From positions 1-64,000 of the forward strand of contig CANMSB010000017.1 of the NCBI GenBank assembly GCA_947500445.1: a stretch of 64,000 nt of DNA, in the 5' to 3' direction. Source of the stretch: an uncultured Flavobacteriaceae bacterium (GTDB lineage: Bacteria; Bacteroidota; Bacteroidia; Flavobacteriales; Flavobacteriaceae). Positions 9,750 through 18,445 of this stretch are shown here, one piece after another (within the stretch, counting starts at the first letter, position 1; each line of letters starts with the position of its first letter). The position numbers and the translations under genes are program-made. The notes under the pieces were generated by a model, which made no database searches, had not been told where the DNA came from, and saw only the letters and a list, made by a program, of their open reading frames with translations.

Positions 9750-9785
9750 CGATACATAAATTTATAGGATAAACAATCGTTCGAC

Positions 9786-10850
9786 ATGAAAAAACACAAT
9801 TTTAGCGCAGGACCTTGCATTTTACCCCAAGAAGTACTTTTAAAAGCTTCGCAAGCGGTTATGGATTTTAACGAGTCTGGCCTTTCCCTTATCGAGATAT
9901 CACATAGGAGCCCCGACTTTGTCGCCGTTATGGAAAATGCCCGTGCTTTGGCGCTAGAACTGTTGGGGCTGGAAAACAAAGGCTACAAGGCGCTCTTTTT
10001 GCAGGGCGGTGCCAGCATGGAGTTTTTAATGGTCGCCTACAATCTTTTGGAAAACAAGGCAGGATATCTGAATACGGGAACTTGGAGCGATAAGGCCATT
10101 AAAGAGGCCAAACTGTTCGGAGATGTTGTAGAAGTGGGATCTTCAAAAGACGAAAATTTCAATTACATCCCAAAAGGGTATGCAGTTCCCGAGGGACTCG
10201 ATTACCTTCATTTGACCTCCAATAACACCATTTTTGGCACCCAGATCAAAAAATTTCCGAAAACCGACGCCCCATTGGTGTGCGATATGAGTTCCGATAT
10301 TTTCTCTAGGGAGCTCGATTTTTCAATGTTCGACATCATTTATGCGGGGGCACAAAAGAATATGGGACCGGCGGGCGCCACATTGGTTGTTATTAAAGAG
10401 GACGTTTTGGGCAAGGTATCGCGCAAAATCCCATCCATGATGGATTATCAGGTGCATATTTCAAAGGATAGCATGTTCAATACCCCATCGGTTTTTGCAG
10501 TATATACCTCAATGCTGACCTTGGAATGGCTGAAAAATCTGGGAGGTGTGGCCGCCATCGAAGAAACCAATGAAAAAAAGGCACAACTGCTTTATTCGGA
10601 AATTGACCTCAATCCCATGTTTAATGGGTATGCCAACAAAGAGGACCGTTCGAACATGAACGCCACCTTTACCATTGCCGACGAACGCTTAAAGGATACG
10701 TTCGACAAGCTTTTGAAAGAAGCGGGTATCAATGGACTGAACGGACATCGCTCCGTGGGCGGCTATCGGGCATCCATGTACAATGCCCTCCCCTTGGAGA
10801 GTGTCGGTATTTTGGTAGATGTGATGAGCGATATTGAACGAAAAGCCTAA
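9786..10850 (+). CDS. serC: 3-phosphoserine/phosphohydroxythreonine aminotransferase
   Basis: 354-aa PLP aminotransferase of fold type I, the second step of serine synthesis (3-phosphohydroxypyruvate plus glutamate to phosphoserine), also used in pyridoxal phosphate synthesis. FSAGPCILP at 6-14, the phosphate/PLP-binding LQGGASMEF near 72-80, STNNTI-like TSNNTIFGTQ near 144-153, and the Schiff-base lysine K191 in GAQKN are all visible. The C-terminal GLNGHRSVGGYRASMYNA is typical. serA follows after 66 bp, so the two probably form an operon. Confidence 0.97.
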   Translation: MKKHNFSAGPCILPQEVLLKASQAVMDFNESGLSLIEISHRSPDFVAVMENARALALELLGLENKGYKALFLQGGASMEFLMVAYNLLENKAGYLNTGTWSDKAIKEAKLFGDVVEVGSSKDENFNYIPKGYAVPEGLDYLHLTSNNTIFGTQIKKFPKTDAPLVCDMSSDIFSRELDFSMFDIIYAGAQKNMGPAGATLVVIKEDVLGKVSRKIPSMMDYQVHISKDSMFNTPSVFAVYTSMLTLEWLKNLGGVAAIEETNEKKAQLLYSEIDLNPMFNGYANKEDRSNMNATFTIADERLKDTFDKLLKEAGINGLNGHRSVGGYRASMYNALPLESVGILVDVMSDIERKA

Positions 10851-10916
10851 ACAAACGTACAACAGTGCCTATTGATGAACGGAAACATTTTTTGGGTTAC
10901 TTTTTAGAACTACAAT

Positions 10917-11867
10917 ATGAAAATATTAGCAAATGACGGCATTTCCCAAAGCGGTGTCGACGCCTTGGAGGCGGCGGGTTTTACGGTAATCCTTACAAAA
11001 GTCGCCCAAGAACAATTACAGGCCTATCTTATAGAAAATGGCATTGTTGGGCTTTTGGTGCGCAGCGCCACCCAGGTTCGAAAAGAACTCATCGATTCGT
11101 GCCCCGACCTCAAACTTATTGGCCGTGGCGGAGTGGGAATGGACAACATTGACGTTGCCTATGCCAAAGAAAAAGGACTTGCCGTAATCAATACCCCGGC
11201 GGCATCTTCGGAATCGGTGGCCGAATTGGTATTTGCCCATTTGTACGGGGGCGTACGGTTTTTGTACGATGCCAACCGCGCTATGCCGTTAGAGGGAGAT
11301 TCGAAGTTTAAAGCACTTAAAAAAGCCTACGCCAAAGGGAGCGAACTAAGGGGAAAGACCCTTGGGATCATCGGATTTGGCAGAATCGGCCAGGCTACTG
11401 CCAGAATAGCGCTCGGGGTAGGCATGAAGGTAGTTTATGCAGATCCGTTTTTAGCGCAAGTAACCGTTACCGTTCCCTTTTTTGATGGGCAGCAGCTGGA
11501 ATTTAAGCTTAAGGCTACGGAGAAGGACAGGCTTTTGCAACAATCGGATTTCATAAGCGTACACGTTCCGGCACAAAAGGAATATGTTATCGGGAAAAAG
11601 GAGTTCGCACAAATGAAAAAGGGCGTTGGTATCGTCAATGCCGCGAGAGGTGGGGTACTGGATGAAGTAGCTTTGATAGATGCCATAGCGGACGGCACCG
11701 TTCGCTTTGCGGGACTCGATGTTTTCGAATCGGAGCCCAAACCGGAAATCCCTATTTTGATGCATCCCAGCATTTCGTTATCACCACATATCGGGGCGGC
11801 AACAGAAGAGGCGCAGGACCGGATCGGCCTAGAACTTGCCGCTCAAATTATTACGATATTGGGATAG
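10917..11867 (+). CDS. serA: D-3-phosphoglycerate dehydrogenase (short form)
   Basis: 316-aa D-isomer-specific 2-hydroxyacid dehydrogenase. NAD-binding GFGRIGQ lies at 153-159. Catalytic residues can be recognised as Arg in the NAARGG motif, Glu in the ESEPKPE region and His in SPHIGAATEEAQ. The protein lacks the C-terminal ACT regulatory domain of E. coli SerA, so serine feedback of that kind is not expected. Assignment to phosphoglycerate rests mainly on serC directly upstream; on its own it could be another 2-hydroxyacid dehydrogenase. Confidence 0.9.
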   Translation: MKILANDGISQSGVDALEAAGFTVILTKVAQEQLQAYLIENGIVGLLVRSATQVRKELIDSCPDLKLIGRGGVGMDNIDVAYAKEKGLAVINTPAASSESVAELVFAHLYGGVRFLYDANRAMPLEGDSKFKALKKAYAKGSELRGKTLGIIGFGRIGQATARIALGVGMKVVYADPFLAQVTVTVPFFDGQQLEFKLKATEKDRLLQQSDFISVHVPAQKEYVIGKKEFAQMKKGVGIVNAARGGVLDEVALIDAIADGTVRFAGLDVFESEPKPEIPILMHPSISLSPHIGAATEEAQDRIGLELAAQIITILG

Positions 11868-11945
11868 TTCCAAGAATTTAAAGACCACTTTTTTTCCACT
11901 GTTCTTTTTTGTACATTACTCTAAATTAATAAACACTAAACTATT

Positions 11946-12587
11946 ATGGCAGGATTATTAGACTTATTGGACAGCCCAATGGGAAAACAACTCATTAGCG
12001 GCGTGGCGGGACAAACCGGACAATCGCCCGAAAAGGCGGGAAGCGTTTTGACCATGGCCTTACCCGTGCTCATGGGCGCTATGAAAAGAAATGCATCGAC
12101 CCCTGAAGGTGCGCAAGGACTTATGAACGCATTGTCCAATAAACACGACGGAAGTATCATGGATAACCTCAGTGGTCTTTTTGGAGGTGGTGTAGACGAT
12201 TCCGTAATGAACGACGGTGCCGGTATACTGGGCCATGTGCTTGGAGAAAAACAACCGCAGGTACAAAATGCACTTAGCCAAAAATCAGGTTTGGACGCCG
12301 GTTCGATCGGTACCATCCTAAAAGTGGCGGCACCCATTTTAATGGGCTTTTTAGGAAAGCAGGCAAGCCAACAGAACGTTTCGAACGCAAACGGTATCGG
12401 CGACCTTCTCGGAGGTTTAATGGGTGGTGGCGACACTGCTGTTAAACAACAATCGCTGATCGAAAGCTTTTTGGATTCCGATGGCGATGGTAGCGTTTTG
12501 GACGATGTTGCAGGTATGGTACTCGGTAGTGGAAAAAGTAGCGGCGGTGGACTTGGAAGTCTTCTTGGCGGACTTTTTGGAAAGTAA
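11946..12587 (+). CDS. DUF937 domain protein
   Basis: 213 aa, glycine-, serine- and alanine-rich, with two related DUF937-type helical repeats: GMAGQTGQSPEKAG-like near 20-45 (LISGVAGQTGQS, ALPVLMGAMKRNA) and the second near 100-145 (SQKSGLDAGSIGTILKVA, PILMGFLGKQ). An acidic DSDGDGSVLDD segment and a Gly-rich tail follow. Distant relatives include YidB-like proteins. No signal peptide is apparent. Function is unknown. A strong terminator follows the stop. Confidence 0.8.
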   Translation: MAGLLDLLDSPMGKQLISGVAGQTGQSPEKAGSVLTMALPVLMGAMKRNASTPEGAQGLMNALSNKHDGSIMDNLSGLFGGGVDDSVMNDGAGILGHVLGEKQPQVQNALSQKSGLDAGSIGTILKVAAPILMGFLGKQASQQNVSNANGIGDLLGGLMGGGDTAVKQQSLIESFLDSDGDGSVLDDVAGMVLGSGKSSGGGLGSLLGGLFGK

Positions 12588-12610
12588 TACCATTTTAACT
12601 TTGAAATAGG

Positions 12611-12641
12611 AAGCCGTTCTTTTTTGGAACGGCTTTTTTTT
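12611..12641 (+). terminator. Rho-independent terminator after DUF937 gene
   Basis: A 9-bp perfect stem AAGCCGTTC/GAACGGCTT with a 7-nt loop, followed by a run of T up to about 12641. It ends the DUF937 transcript 24 bp after its stop. Confidence 0.9.
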
Positions 12642-12753
12642 GTACTTTAAAAAAGGAGAATGGGTATAATACCATCCTATTTATTTTTTTAATCGTTAAA
12701 GGCAAAAGCGAAGGAAAACAAGGCCTTATCACAACAAAACAACTTCCGTTAAT

Positions 12754-13215
12754 ATGAAAATTGCCCTTGGTTTTTCGTTAGTATTTCTTTTGGTCGCTAT
12801 ATTTCCCGGGTGTTCCGCTACCAAAAATACCGCTTTGAACATATCCGAGGAAGAAAAAACCGCCTTCACCCAAAGCGACGGCCAACAAGACACCGTGCTG
12901 CTAAGCAGCGACGCTACCGAATATGAACTCATTATAATCGAACCCGGTTTTAATACTTGGTTACAGGGCGTAGCTAGGCCAAAAGGCTTTTATTCACAAT
13001 CCTTCTTGGAGCGACGCAACCTATTTTACGTGAATGCCTGGAACCAACGGACCTTGTCGCCGCAACGCTATGATCCGATGTTGTATCAAATGCAAATCGA
13101 TTATGATTCCCGGATCGACTATGGCTATGATCTCAACTTTAAGCTATATAACTACTTTATCTATTTTCAGCGAAAATATAGACAACGTTTGGGGCCCTTT
13201 ACCCCAAGAATCTAA
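12754..13215 (+). CDS. DUF6146 family lipoprotein
   Basis: 153 aa. The N-terminal hydrophobic stretch ends in IFPGC at about residue 20, a lipobox-like signal for lipidation. The remainder is mostly mature protein with a WLQGVARPKGFYSQSFLE motif and a Tyr-rich C-terminus (YDLNFKLYNYFIYFQRKYRQR), the signature of the DUF6146 family restricted to Bacteroidota. Function is unknown. It sits just upstream of a DUF6787 gene, as I recall for other Flavobacteriaceae. Confidence 0.8.
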   Translation: MKIALGFSLVFLLVAIFPGCSATKNTALNISEEEKTAFTQSDGQQDTVLLSSDATEYELIIIEPGFNTWLQGVARPKGFYSQSFLERRNLFYVNAWNQRTLSPQRYDPMLYQMQIDYDSRIDYGYDLNFKLYNYFIYFQRKYRQRLGPFTPRI

Positions 13216-13223
13216 TATCTTTG
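13216..13223 (+). promoter_or_regulatory. -7 promoter box (TATCTTTG) before DUF6787 gene
   Basis: TATCTTTG directly after the TAA of the DUF6146 gene and 16 nt before the DUF6787 ATG. It suggests that the DUF6787 gene can be transcribed from its own promoter. Confidence 0.5.
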
Positions 13224-13239
13224 CAGGCGAAATCGAACC

Positions 13240-13557
13240 ATGGAAAAATTAAAGCAACGTTGGGGAATAGATTCCAACTTTCAAATCATCGTTATCTGTA
13301 TCGTTTTTGCAATTACCGGATCATCCTCCGTATATGTGGCCAAGCCTTTCCTGCAATGGATAGGTCTTTCTAAAGCGGCCTTTCCCGATGGTATTTTAGG
13401 TGGATTTTTATATTGGACACTCCGTATTTTGTTGATATTCCCCTTTTATCAAGTACTGCTCGTCGTATATGGGTGGCTTTTCGGTCAGTTCAAATTCTTT
13501 TGGAATTTTGAAAAAAAAATGCTTTCCCGAATGGGACTTGGGTTCCTATTTAAATGA
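13240..13557 (+). CDS. DUF6787 family membrane protein
   Basis: 105 aa. A short cytoplasmic lead (MEKLKQRWGIDSNFQ) is followed by a transmembrane helix near 16-38, a PFLQWIGL segment and a second helix near 57-80, then a Phe/Lys-rich tail. The WGI-x-SN(F) opening and this layout match DUF6787, a family of small two-helix membrane proteins of Flavobacteriia with no known function. Confidence 0.8.
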   Translation: MEKLKQRWGIDSNFQIIVICIVFAITGSSSVYVAKPFLQWIGLSKAAFPDGILGGFLYWTLRILLIFPFYQVLLVVYGWLFGQFKFFWNFEKKMLSRMGLGFLFK

Positions 13558-13597
13558 AATTGGGTTTTATTTAACATGGACCGCAAAACGGAATAGC

Positions 13598-13605
13598 TAT
13601 TTTTG
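13598..13605 (+). promoter_or_regulatory. -7 promoter box (TATTTTTG), possible leaderless start
   Basis: TATTTTTG matches TAnnTTTG and ends 4 nt before the GTG at 13610. A start site a few bases downstream would give an mRNA with almost no 5' leader. Confidence 0.5.
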
Positions 13606-13609
13606 CCGC

Positions 13610-13912
13610 GTGAAACGTAATCGTTATTACATACAGATTTCATTTTTACTTCTTACCCTTTTACTGGTAAAGGTAACTTCCTTGCATGTTTACACACATG
13701 CGGAAGATTGCGATGCTTCCATAGAACAGTGCGCCATTTGTGATGTTGCCTTGGAAAACCAGCAGCCCCATCAACTAAGCGATAGCGTTTATGAATTCCG
13801 ATTTGTGGATATTCCTATCGTCACTACAGTAAACTATGGCTATTGTAGTTTAAGTGAGTCACCCTTATCGCGTTTTTCCCTTTTTGGAAGACCTCCTCCG
13901 TTTTTAGGATAA
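13610..13912 (+). CDS. Small Cys/His-rich membrane-anchored or exported protein
   Basis: 100 aa from GTG 13610. The frame stays open upstream to 13469, but that part overlaps the DUF6787 gene and precedes the promoter box. A basic lead and one hydrophobic segment (about 7-22) are followed by HVYTHAEDCDASIEQCAICD, with three Cys including a CxxC and two His, suggesting metal or redox function outside the cytoplasm. It ends in GRPPPFLG. I do not recognise a family with a known role. The TonB-dependent receptor gene starts 60 bp downstream, so it may be an accessory of metal uptake; that is inference. Confidence 0.65.
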   Translation: MKRNRYYIQISFLLLTLLLVKVTSLHVYTHAEDCDASIEQCAICDVALENQQPHQLSDSVYEFRFVDIPIVTTVNYGYCSLSESPLSRFSLFGRPPPFLG

Positions 13913-13972
13913 CTCCGTCTAAAGGAGTCCTTGTTTTGGGTACTCCGGATTTGTCATCCTAATTTTTCATGA

Positions 13973-16372
13973 ATGAAACCCTTTTTTTTGTTCCTCCTGG
14001 CCCTATGGTCGGTGACACCTATTTTCGCGCAGGAATGCGATTATAGTATTCGCGGTGAGGTCATTGATTTTCACGATAAAACCCCGCTTTCGGAAGCGCT
14101 GGTATCCATAACCGGCACCGACAAATATGTTACGACCGATGCAAACGGTACGTTTCGTATCGGTATGTTGTGTCCGGGACCGCTGGAGCTGGAAATTTCC
14201 CATGCCGAGTGTACCTCGAAGTTTGTGTTCGTGCCAGCGGACCAAAAAAAACCGCTTAAATTATCGCTGGAACATCATCTAGAAGAATTGGAAGAGGTTC
14301 AGGTCACCGGGGACACCCAAAGAAAACAAACCGCTTCTTCCATTGAAAAAACGGTGCGTACGGAAACTATGGACCGTATGGCCGGGAGCAACTTGGGCGA
14401 TGTACTGAAACAGCTTAGCGGGGTAGCTTCCCTGAACACCGGAGCGAACATAGTAAAACCGGTCGTACAAGGGCTTAGCGGAAGTAGAATTTTAATACTG
14501 AACAACGGGGTGCGCATGCAGGATATGGAATGGGGCGATGAACATGCCCCAAATATCGATATCAATGCCGCCGATCGGCTAACGCTGATAAAAGGCGCCG
14601 GCGCGTTGCAGTATGGTGGGGATGCCATTGGTGGCGTCATCATGGTCGCTCCGGAAAGGATTTTCGCAAAGGACAGCCTGTATGGTACTTTTTTGGCCAG
14701 CGGGGCCACCAACGGTAGGGGCGGCACAACTTCTTTGGAATTGATAAAGTCTTTTGATAATGGGCTCTTTTTTAAAGTTCAGGGATCGTACAAACGTCTC
14801 GGCGATTTGGAAGCACCCGACTATCTTTTATCGAACACAGGCGTTTCGCAGTTAGGAACGTCCTTGCAAATCGGAAAAAATGCCTTTCGGGAAGGATGGG
14901 AATTGTTCTATTCCTATTTCGATTCCGACATCGCCATATTAAGGGCATCCCATATCGGAAACGTGGACGATTTGATCACCGCCATCAACAGTCGGCAACC
15001 CAATGTCATCGACCCTTTCAGTTATACCATCGACAACCCCCGCCAAGAGGTAAGCCACCATTTGGTAAAAGGAAAGTATTATCGGCGTTTTGAGGGCTTG
15101 GGGAGATTGACGCTTCAATACGATTTTCAGAGCAACCAACGCTTTGAATACGATTTGAGAAGAGGGGACAGAAGAAACATTCCGGCCATTGACCTAAAAT
15201 TAAATACCCATACGTTCAATGCCGATTTTAAAGCGGACGCCAATTCAAAATGGGAAAGCCGCTTTGGAATAATGGGGCGCTATCAGCAGAATATTGCCGA
15301 TCCCTCCACCGGGGTACGCCGATTGATTCCCGACTATGAAAAATACGATATGGGCCTTTTTGGCACTACTTTGTATACCCTTTCGGATGCACTGGTACTG
15401 GATGCGGGATTTCGGTATGACTTTACCCGCATCGACGCTAAAAAATTCTATCGTCTTTCGCGTTGGGAAGCACAGGGGTACAATAGCGACTTTGAAGACA
15501 TTATCATAGAAGATTTCGGGTCTCAACTACTCACCAACCCGGTACTCGATTATCATAATTTTTCGGGCACCCTTGGCGCGGGATATCAACTCGGAAACGA
15601 GAACGAACTTCGGGTGAATTATGCTTTTTCGCAACGTGCACCGAACCCATCGGAACTCTTCAGTGAAGGGCTTCACCATTCGGCCGCCCGCATTGAACTG
15701 GGCGATTTACGGATCAAAAGCGAAACCTCCCATAAACTAGGGATTTCCTTAGAGAAAAGTGTCGCCGACTGGGGCTACACGCTGGTGCCCTACATCAATC
15801 AAATCAATGATTTTATGCTTATAGAGCCAACAGGGGCCGAATTTACCATACGGGGCGCATTCCCGGTCTGGAGCTATCGTCAAACAGATGTTGTAATGGC
15901 AGGGGTCGATGCTTCCATATACCGACAATGGTTGCCCAAATGGAGGAGCGAGCACCAATTTTCCTTTATTAAAGGTAGAGACGAGACCTTGGATGGACCA
16001 ATCATTAATATGCCTCCGGTCCAAATTCAAAACCAACTGGTGTACCGAAATCCCGAATGGCAGCACCTGCGCGTTGCGCTCGATAGCAAGTATGTGTTTC
16101 GGCAAAATGAGTTTCCGTCCAATATTAGCGTATTCTCGCCGCAAAGTAATGAAAACGTGGTTTTGGACATTAACACGCCCCCACCCGCCTACCATCTTTT
16201 AAACCTGGATATTGAAACGCGATTTGACCTGTTTAAAAAGAAGGATTTGACCGTAGGCCTGAGTATATCCAATGTAATGAATACCGATTATAGAGATTAC
16301 CTGAACCGCTTGCGTTTTTTTGCCGACGACCTTGGCAGAAATTGGGCACTGCGGTTCATATGGAGCATTTGA
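13973..16372 (+). CDS. TonB-dependent receptor with carboxypeptidase-like domain
   Basis: 799-aa outer-membrane receptor. Signal peptide 1-20, a CarboxypepD_reg-like beta domain (about 25-100), plug domain (about 105-230; GSNLGDVLKQLSGVASLNTG, PVVQGLSGSRILILNNGVRMQD) and a 22-strand-type barrel ending in an aromatic residue pattern (WALRFIWSI). The plug sequence with GDEHAP and GALQYGGDAIGG resembles ZnuD-type metal receptors, but specificity cannot be fixed from sequence. Neighbours are a Cys/His small protein upstream and a lipoprotein 40 bp downstream, which fits a metal or metallophore uptake unit. Confidence 0.92.
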   Translation: MKPFFLFLLALWSVTPIFAQECDYSIRGEVIDFHDKTPLSEALVSITGTDKYVTTDANGTFRIGMLCPGPLELEISHAECTSKFVFVPADQKKPLKLSLEHHLEELEEVQVTGDTQRKQTASSIEKTVRTETMDRMAGSNLGDVLKQLSGVASLNTGANIVKPVVQGLSGSRILILNNGVRMQDMEWGDEHAPNIDINAADRLTLIKGAGALQYGGDAIGGVIMVAPERIFAKDSLYGTFLASGATNGRGGTTSLELIKSFDNGLFFKVQGSYKRLGDLEAPDYLLSNTGVSQLGTSLQIGKNAFREGWELFYSYFDSDIAILRASHIGNVDDLITAINSRQPNVIDPFSYTIDNPRQEVSHHLVKGKYYRRFEGLGRLTLQYDFQSNQRFEYDLRRGDRRNIPAIDLKLNTHTFNADFKADANSKWESRFGIMGRYQQNIADPSTGVRRLIPDYEKYDMGLFGTTLYTLSDALVLDAGFRYDFTRIDAKKFYRLSRWEAQGYNSDFEDIIIEDFGSQLLTNPVLDYHNFSGTLGAGYQLGNENELRVNYAFSQRAPNPSELFSEGLHHSAARIELGDLRIKSETSHKLGISLEKSVADWGYTLVPYINQINDFMLIEPTGAEFTIRGAFPVWSYRQTDVVMAGVDASIYRQWLPKWRSEHQFSFIKGRDETLDGPIINMPPVQIQNQLVYRNPEWQHLRVALDSKYVFRQNEFPSNISVFSPQSNENVVLDINTPPPAYHLLNLDIETRFDLFKKKDLTVGLSISNVMNTDYRDYLNRLRFFADDLGRNWALRFIWSI

Positions 16373-16412
16373 ATTTTAATTTGTTAATATAAACCCTTTT
16401 AAAACAACACCT

Positions 16413-16967
16413 ATGAAAAAAGTACCCTTTTACGCAATTATGACATCCTTGGCATTTATGGCAGTAAGCTGTAGCAGCGATGACAACGACCCGGAAGAAG
16501 TGCTGGAACAAGAAGTGATTACCACAATGACGATCACTTTAACACCTTCCGAAGGCGCAGCTGTTACCCTTCAGTCCCGAGACTTGGACGGTGATGGCCC
16601 CAACGTTCCTGAAATCAATGTTTCTGGGCCACTCACGCCAGGGGAAACCTACACTGGTACAATTGTGTTACTGAACGAAACGGAATCTCCCGCAGAGGAC
16701 ATTACTTTGGAAGTAACGGAAAAAGCTGACGAACACCAATTTTTCTATGGCGTTTCCGGAGGCTTGGACGTAACCACCGAATACACCTCTTTCGACAGTG
16801 ACCAAAACCCTTTGGGAACAGCGTTCAGCATTACTACGGGAGAAGTGAGCTCAGGATCGGTTTTATTTACGTTACGACATGAGCCCAAAAAACCGAATGA
16901 CGGGAGCTTGGCCGATGCCGGAGGAGAAACCGATATCGCGGTAAGTTTCGATCTAAGTATCGAATAA
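16413..16967 (+). CDS. Lipoprotein partner of the TonB-dependent receptor
   Basis: 184 aa. Signal peptide with lipobox VSCSSD (Cys near 20) and an acidic spacer DDNDPEEV. The mature part (TMTITLTPSEGAAVTLQSRDLDGDGP, GETYTGTIVLLNE, EKADEHQFFY) belongs to a group often labelled type 1 periplasmic binding fold protein in Flavobacteriia, although the sequence looks all-beta and that label should be treated with care. Position 40 bp after the receptor implies a joint surface function, perhaps ligand capture. Confidence 0.8.
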   Translation: MKKVPFYAIMTSLAFMAVSCSSDDNDPEEVLEQEVITTMTITLTPSEGAAVTLQSRDLDGDGPNVPEINVSGPLTPGETYTGTIVLLNETESPAEDITLEVTEKADEHQFFYGVSGGLDVTTEYTSFDSDQNPLGTAFSITTGEVSSGSVLFTLRHEPKKPNDGSLADAGGETDIAVSFDLSIE

Positions 16968-17043
16968 CGATATCGAAAAACACATTAAGCATTACAGTGC
17001 TTTAAAAATGCGATTTATGTGCTATAGGGGAGTCAAAAAAAGA

Positions 17044-17352
17044 CTAGGATCTGTCCGCTGTGACAATCGGTTTTTGCTTGGCTCCCTTATATAAATACGT
17101 ATAACACCACATAATCGTAAAGGTGGGAACGATGTCCAATCCCGGAACAATCTCTTCGATAAAGGTTACAAAACCTGCTATCTGCCCCATTTTTCCTTTA
17201 TACATCCTGGTCATTAACCATCCGGCAACCGGCGCCCAAATGACGTCTGCAAAATCACCTATGAACGGTAGTGCGAAGGATAAGGTTCCAATGGCATCAA
17301 AACAGAGGCCCAGGAATAAGTGTTTGTATTTGTTTGAATTTGTGTTACTCAT
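17044..17352 (-). CDS. DUF4112 family membrane protein
   Basis: 102 aa with two hydrophobic segments (about 13-33 and 62-85). The pattern DAIGTLSFALPFIGDFADVIWAPVAGWLMTRMY and the second FIEEIVPGLDIVPTFTIMW are those of DUF4112, a short inner-membrane family of unknown function. It is flanked convergently by the lipoprotein gene and upstream by folE. Confidence 0.8.
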   Translation of the reverse strand: MSNTNSNKYKHLFLGLCFDAIGTLSFALPFIGDFADVIWAPVAGWLMTRMYKGKMGQIAGFVTFIEEIVPGLDIVPTFTIMWCYTYLYKGAKQKPIVTADRS

Positions 17353-17476
17353 AAAACGTACTATTTATGTCGATATATAGTACAATAAAGATGCCAAAAC
17401 CAAATATAGCCCCTTCCTTACTACTTCACAGAAGAACGGTCCATGGGTTTAAAACGCGCGATACGAGCTAACGGCG

Positions 17477-18076
17477 TTACGAAAGGTTGGAACCCAAAAG
17501 TTTAAGGAACTCGTTTCTGGTTTCTATTTTTTCAAATTGTCCTCGAAATCCCGAAGTGGTGGTTACCGAATTTTGTTTTTGCACCCCGCGCATCATCATG
17601 CACATATGAGAGGCCTCGATTACTACGGCTACACCCTTGGGTTTCAAGGTATCGTTGATACACTCTAAAATATCATGGGTCAGCCGTTCTTGTACCTGCA
17701 AACGTCTTGCAAAAACATCGACCACTCTTGGAATCTTGCTCAACCCTACAATATGTCCGTTTGGAATATAGGCGATGTGGGCCTTCCCAAAAAACGGGAG
17801 CATATGGTGCTCACAAAGGGAATACAGCTCAATATCCTTGATTATGACCATATCGTCATATTCTTCCTTGAACATCGCCCCTTTAAGAATATCCACGGCA
17901 TCCTGTTTGTACCCTTGCGTTAAAAAAAGCATTGCCTTTGCCGCACGTTCCGGGGTCTTTAGCAACCCCTCCCGCGAAACATCTTCACCGATTTCATCAA
18001 TGATTCCAGCAAAACGGTCTTTAACATCATTGGTAATTTCAAGATTGTATTCTTCTAAATTTCGGTACGGGGACAT
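17477..18076 (-). CDS. folE: GTP cyclohydrolase I
   Basis: 199 aa. Converts GTP to 7,8-dihydroneopterin triphosphate for folate. Zinc-site residues are in [18 protein letters not shown] (near 86-103) and CMMMRGV (near 158-164). [23 protein letters not shown] and the [16 protein letters not shown] segment are hallmark FolE sequences. It is a single gene with a candidate minus-strand promoter at 18149-18156. Confidence 0.96.
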   Translation of the reverse strand: MSPYRNLEEYNLEITNDVKDRFAGIIDEIGEDVSREGLLKTPERAAKAMLFLTQGYKQDAVDILKGAMFKEEYDDMVIIKDIELYSLCEHHMLPFFGKAHIAYIPNGHIVGLSKIPRVVDVFARRLQVQERLTHDILECINDTLKPKGVAVVIEASHMCMMMRGVQKQNSVTTTSGFRGQFEKIETRNEFLKLLGSNLS

Positions 18077-18148
18077 AGTTGTTTTTAATTTTGTTTATCT
18101 ATTTAAAGTAAAGATTAAACAAAAAGTTTGATCTTCCACTTTTCACGG

Positions 18149-18156
18149 CAAATTTA
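18149..18156 (-). promoter_or_regulatory. -7 promoter box (TAAATTTG) for folE
   Basis: Reads TAAATTTG on the minus strand, matching TAnnTTTG, about 70 nt before the folE ATG. A TTG on the same strand at 18181-18179 is at a spacing usual for a -33 element. Confidence 0.45.
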
Positions 18157-18314
18157 ACCTTTTATTATGATGTGGTCACAAGCCAGTAAAATTGTGTTTC
18201 CATGCTCTTGGCCCGTTCTATTCCTTGGAACATTCATTAATGACCGAAACTGCCACAAAAGCATCCCTTTCATAGTGTTTTGAGTTTTAGCGGAGCATCG
18301 GGACCATGCCCAAA

Positions 18315-18339
18315 CCAAAAAAACATCCTGTTTTTATGG
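18315..18339. repeat. AT-rich hairpin upstream of LolD-like gene
   Basis: Arms of 11 nt (CCAAAAAAACA and TGTTTTTATGG) pair at 10 positions around a TCC loop. It may be a terminator or a structural site, and it lies upstream of the gene's -7 box, so it is not in the leader. Confidence 0.45.
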
Positions 18340-18391
18340 CATTTTTCAACTCTCCCGACAAAGTTCTAATGCGTAAACCGGGTTAAAAAGG

Positions 18392-18399
18392 TATTTTTG
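18392..18399 (+). promoter_or_regulatory. -7 promoter box (TATTTTTG) for LolD-like gene
   Basis: TATTTTTG ends 46 nt before the ATG at 18446 and matches TAnnTTTG. No clear -33 TTTG was seen. Confidence 0.5.
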
Positions 18400-18445
18400 T
18401 ATCGTCTTTCCACAAAAAACCATATCAAAGTAGTTTAGCCATCTT

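Larger units (their letters stand above)
9299..9785. other. Intergenic stretch filled by two palindromic elements
   Basis: No convincing gene on either strand. Positions 9421-9575 and 9579-9749 are long imperfect palindromes listed separately, and a short hairpin TCCCGA-TGCT-TCGGGA lies at 9610-9625 inside the second one. No TAnnTTTG box was found directly upstream of serC. Confidence 0.7.
18077..18445. other. Divergent intergenic region folE / LolD-like gene
   Basis: Contains a leftward -7 box CAAATTTA (18149-18156) for folE, an AT-rich hairpin at 18315-18339 and a rightward TATTTTTG box at 18392-18399. No convincing gene was seen. Confidence 0.6.
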
